The notes under the pieces: model-generated
Databases searched by the model: none
What the model was told of the DNA's origin: nothing
Seen by the model: only the letters and a program-made list of their open reading frames with translations
Source of the DNA: Eurosta solidaginis
Taxonomy: Eukaryota; Arthropoda; Insecta; Diptera; Tephritidae
DNA length: 64,000 nt
Direction of reading: 5' to 3'
Assembly (NCBI RefSeq): GCF_040869045.1
Contig: NW_027137006.1
Coordinates: 186,001-250,000, forward strand
Shown: positions 59,567-64,000 of the stretch, piece by piece
Layout of the letters: each line of letters opens with the position of its first letter
How positions within the stretch are numbered: the stretch's first letter is position 1
Translations under genes and position numbers: made by a program

Positions 59567-62500
59567 AAAAAAAAACGCAATATGTAGGCTACATAAGAAC
59601 GGAGCCGTCGAGTAATCAAAACAAATGGGTTAAACAAATTCGTACACGGTATTTATCAATTTAACTCTAGATTTAAAGGATATACTACGAGAAACAACGT
59701 TTGACAACCTTTAAACAGTTTTAATAACTATCTCAAAAATTGTCGCTCTGATGCAAACAACTGCCGAGTTATCTACTCAAATTTGTTGAACAAAACGACT
59801 TACGTATTTTAAGCATGCTAGCCTTTAGCCCGGTAAGCAAATTAAAAAAAACGCAATATGTAGGCTACACGAGAACGGAGCCGTCGAGTAACTAAAACAA
59901 ATGGGTTAAACAAATTCGTACACGGTATTTATCAATTTAACTCTAGAATTAAAGGATATACAACGAGAAACAATGTTTGACAACCTTTAAACAGTTTTAA
60001 TAACTATCTCAAAAATTGTCGCTCTGATGCAAACAACTGCTGAGTTATCTACTCAAATTTGTTGAACAAAACGACTTACGTAATTTAAGCATGCTAACCT
60101 TTAGCCCGGTAAGCAATTTAAAAAAAAAACGCAATATGTAGGCTACACGAGAACGGAGCCGTCGAGTAACCAAAACAAATGGGTTAAACAAATTCGTACA
60201 CGGTATTTATCAATTTAACTCTAGAATTAAAGGATATACAACGAGAAACAACGTTTGACAATCTTTAAACAGTTTTAATAACTATCTCAAAAATTGTCGC
60301 TCTGATGCAAACAACTGCTGAGTTATCTACTCAAATTTGTTGAACAAAACGACTTACGTATTTTAAGCATGCTAACCTTTAGCCCGGTAAGCAAATTAAA
60401 AAAAACGCAATATGAAGGCTACACGAGAACGGAGCCGTCGAGTAACCAAAACAAATGTGTTAAACAAATTCGTACACGGTATTTATCAATTTAACTCTAG
60501 AATTAAAGGATATACAACGAGAAACATCGTTTGACAACCTTTAAATAGTTTTAAAAACTATCTCAAAAATTGTCGCTCTGATGCAAACAACTGCTGATTT
60601 ATCTACTCAGATTTGCTGAACAAAACGACTTACGTATTTTAAGCATGCTAACCTTTAGCCCGGTAAACAAATTAAAAAAAAAACGCAATATGTAGGCTAC
60701 ACGAGAACGGAGCCGTCGAGTAACCAAAACAAATGGGTTAAACAAATTCGTACACGGTATTTATCAATTTAACTCTAGAATTAAAGGATATACAACGATA
60801 AACAACGTTTGACAACCTTTAAACAGTTTTAATAAATATCTCAAAAATTGTCGCTCTGATGCAAACAACTGCTGAGTTATCTACTCAAATTTGTTGAACA
60901 AAACGACTTACGTATTTTAAGCATGCTAACCTTTAGCCCGGTAAGCAAATTAAAAAAAAACGCAATATGTAGGCTACACCAGAACGGAGCCGTCGAGTAA
61001 CCAAAACAAATGGGTTATACAAATTCGTACACGGTATTTATCGATTTAACTCTAGAATTAAAGGATATACAACGAGAAACAACGTTTGACAACCTTTAAA
61101 CGGTTTTAATAACTATCTCAAAAATTGTCGCCCTGATGCAAACAACTGCTGAGTTATCTACTCAAATTTGTTGAACAAAACGACTTACGTATTTTAAGCA
61201 TGCTAACCTTTAGCCCGGTAAGCAAATTAAAAAAAAAACGCAATATGTAGGCTACACGAGAACGGAGCCGTCGAGTAACCAAAACAAATGGGTTAAAAAA
61301 ATTCGTACACGGTATTTATCAATTTAACTCTAGAATTAAAGGTTATACAACGAGAAACAACGTTTGACAACTTTCAAACAGTTTTAATAACTATCTCAAA
61401 AATTGTCGCTCTGATGCAAACAACTGCTGAGTTATCTACTCAAATATGTTGAACAAAACGACTTGCGTATTTTAAACATGCTAACCTTTAGCCCGGTAAG
61501 AAAATTAAAAAAAAAAACGCAATATGTAGGCTACACAAGAACGGAGCCGTCGAGTAACCAAAACAAATGGGCTAAACAAATTCGTACATGGTATTTATCA
61601 ATTTAACTCTAGAAATAAAGGATATACAACGAGAAACAACGTTTGACAACCTTTAGACAGTTTTAATAACTATCTCAAAAATTGTCGCTCTGATGCAAAC
61701 AACTGCTGAGTTATCTACTCAGATTTGTTGAACAAAACGACTTACGTATTTTAAGCATGCTAACCTTTAGCCCGGTAAGCAAATTAAAAAAAAAACGCAA
61801 TATGTAGGCTACACGAGAACGGAGCCGTCGAGTAACCAAAACAAATGGGTTAAACAAATTCGTACACGGTATTTATCAATTTAACTCTAGAATTAAAGGA
61901 TATACAACGAGAAACAACGTTTGACAACCTTTAAACAGTTTTAATATCTATCTCAAAAATTGTCGCTCTGATGCAAACAACTGCCGAGTTATCTACTCAA
62001 ATTTGTTGAACAAAACGACTTACGTATTTTAAGCATGCTAACCTTTAGCCCGGTAAGCAAATTAAAAAAACGCAATATGTAGGCTACACGAGAACGTAGC
62101 CGTCGAGTAACCAAAACAAATGGGTTAAACAAATTCGTACACGGTATTTATCAATTTAACTCTAGAATTAAAGGATATACAACGAGAAACATCGTTTGAC
62201 AACCTTTAAACAGTTTTAATAACTATCTCAAAAATTGTCGCTCTGATGCAAACAACTGCTGAGTTATCTACTCAAATTTGTTGAACAAAACGACTTACGT
62301 ATTTTAAGCATGCTAACCTTTAGCCCGGTAAGCAAATTTAAAAAAAAAACGCAATATGTAGGCTACACGTGAACGGAGCCGTCGATTAACAAATACAAAT
62401 GGGTTAAAAAAATTCGTACACGGTATTTATCAATTTAACTCTAGAATTAAAGGATATACAACGAGAAACAACGTTTGACAACCTTTAAACAGTTTTAATA

Positions 62501-64000
62501 ACTATCTCAAAAATTGTCGCTCTGATGCAAACAACTGCTGAGTTATCTACTCAAATTTGTTGAACAAAACGACTTACGTATTTTAAGCATGCTAACCTTT
62601 AGCCCGGTAAGCAAATTAAAAAAAAAACGCAATATGTAGGCTACACGAGAACGGAGCCGTCGAGTAACCAAAACAAATGGGTTAAACAAATTCGTACACG
62701 GTATTTATCAATTTAACTATAGAATTAAAGGATATACAACGAGAAACAACGTTTGACAACCTTTAAACAGTTTTAATAACTATCTCAAAAATTGTCGCTC
62801 TGATGCAAACAACTGCTGAGTTATCTACTCAAATTTGTTGAACAAAACGACTTGCGTATTTTAAACATGCTAACCTTTAGCCCGGTAAGCAAATTAAAAA
62901 AAACGCAATATGTAGGCTACACGAGAACGGAGCCGTCGAGTAACCAAAACAAATGGGTTAAACAAATTCGTACACAGTATTTATCAATTTAACTCTAGAA
63001 ATAAAGGATATACAACGAGAAACAACGTTTGACAACCTTTAAACAGTTTTAATAACTATCTCAAAAATTGTCGCTCTGATGCAAACAACTCCCGAGTTAT
63101 CTACTCAAATTTGTTGAACAAAACGACTTACGTATTTTAAGCATGCTAACCTTTAGCCCGGTAAGCAAATTAAAAAAAAACGCAATATGTAGGCTACACG
63201 AGAACGGAGCCGTCGAGTAACCAAAACAAATGGGTTAAACAAATTCGTACACGGTATTTATCAATTTAACTCTAGAATTAAAGGATATACAACGAGAAAC
63301 AAAGTTTGACAACCTTTAAACAGTTTTAATAACTATCTCAAAAATTGTCGCTCTGATGCAAACAACTGCCGAGTTATCTACTAAAATTTGTTGAACAAAA
63401 CGACTTACGTATTTTATGCATGCTAATCTTTAGCCCGGTAAGCAAATTAAAAAAAAACGCAATATGTAGGCTACACGAGAACGGAGCCGTCGAGTAACCA
63501 AAACAAATGGGTTAAACAAATTCGTACACGGTATTTATCTATTTAACTCTATAATTAAGGATATACAACGAGAAACAACGTTTGACAACCTGTAAACGGT
63601 TTTAATAACTATCTCAAAAATTGTCGCTCTGATGCAAACAACTGCTGAGTTATCTACTCAAATTTGTTGAACAAAACGACTTACGTATTTTAAGCATGCT
63701 AACCTTTAGCCCGGTAAGCAAATTAAAAAAAAACGCAATATGTAGGCTACACGAGAACGGAGCCGTCGAGTAACCAAAACAAATGGGTTAAACAAATTCG
63801 TACACGGTATTTATGAATTTAACTATAGAATTAAAGGATATACAACGAGGTACAACGTTTGACAACATTTAAACAGTTTTAATAACTATCTCAAAAATTG
63901 TCGCTCTGATGCAAACAACTGCCGAGTTATCGACTAAAATTTGTTGAACAAAACGACTTACGTATTTTAAGCATGCTAACCTTTAGCCCGGTAAGCAAAT
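59567..64000 (+). repeat. 277-bp satellite array, right block
   Basis: About 16 monomers follow in the same orientation, and the array continues to the window end. The CCAGAAC / TATCGATTT / GTCGCCCTG monomer near 60970 is followed by an AAAGGTTATAC monomer and then a CACAAGAAC monomer. The same order occurs near 2215, 10409 and 43185. No HOR is visible and monomers are individually diverged. Confidence 0.95.

Noticed and set aside
58127..59587. Frames of 63-81 codons in the dispersed repeat
   Set aside because: They run across minisatellite or GTGGGCGTGG blocks, lack known domains and are not kept between internal copies.
1..64000. A CENP-B-box-like motif near TTCGTACACGG in each monomer
   Set aside because: The spacing and the required A and CGGG positions do not match the box, so I do not call it.

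Overview
The window is eukaryotic and almost entirely repetitive. About 53 kb of its 64 kb is one AT-rich satellite with a unit of about 277 bp, all units in the same orientation. Two mobile elements interrupt the array: an errantivirus-type (Ty3/gypsy) LTR retrotransposon at 45892-53198 on the minus strand, and an unclassified repeat with inverted ends at 56508-59566. I see no host protein gene, rRNA or tRNA. An env-bearing errantivirus points to an insect. The style of the second repeat (GTGGGCGTGG blocks, stacked GGAC tetramers, AACTGAGTATAAA end) suggests a fly, perhaps tephritid or calyptrate. That host call is inference. The likely setting is pericentromeric or other constitutive heterochromatin.

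Layout. 1-10964: satellite made of partly re-used multi-monomer blocks. 10965-16300: a higher-order repeat (HOR) of 3321 bp with a nested 1245-bp repeat. 16300-24600: a HOR of 3151 bp, with one copy enlarged to 3441 bp. 24600-37900: a 5-monomer HOR of 1386 or 1472 bp, overlain by a longer repeat of about 4065 bp. 37900-45891: mostly ordinary monomers with a few local duplications. 45892-53198: the LTR element. 53199-56507: satellite. 56508-59566: the second repeat, whose left half is about 13 tandem copies of a 128-130 bp unit. 59567-64000: satellite to the window end.

The retrotransposon is structurally complete, with two 379-bp LTRs, a TGTA target duplication, a tRNA-Lys-like primer site, a polypurine tract, and gag, pol and env in order. 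The LTRs differ at only 2 positions, so the insertion is recent. Gag and Pol are in different frames, joined by a canonical U UUU UUA -1 slippery site. The copy appears dead: gag has an in-frame stop, pol has a one-base shift between RNase H and integrase, and env lacks its whole N-terminal part. The last defect may be inherited by a sub-lineage rather than private to this copy.

The most unusual structure outside the element is the nested satellite organisation. It uses two rearranged monomer types, a deletion form of about 206 bp and a form with an internal 87-bp duplication, as markers inside several independently amplified HORs. A three-monomer variant block recurs near 2.2, 10.4, 43.2 and 61.0 kb, on both sides of the inserted elements.
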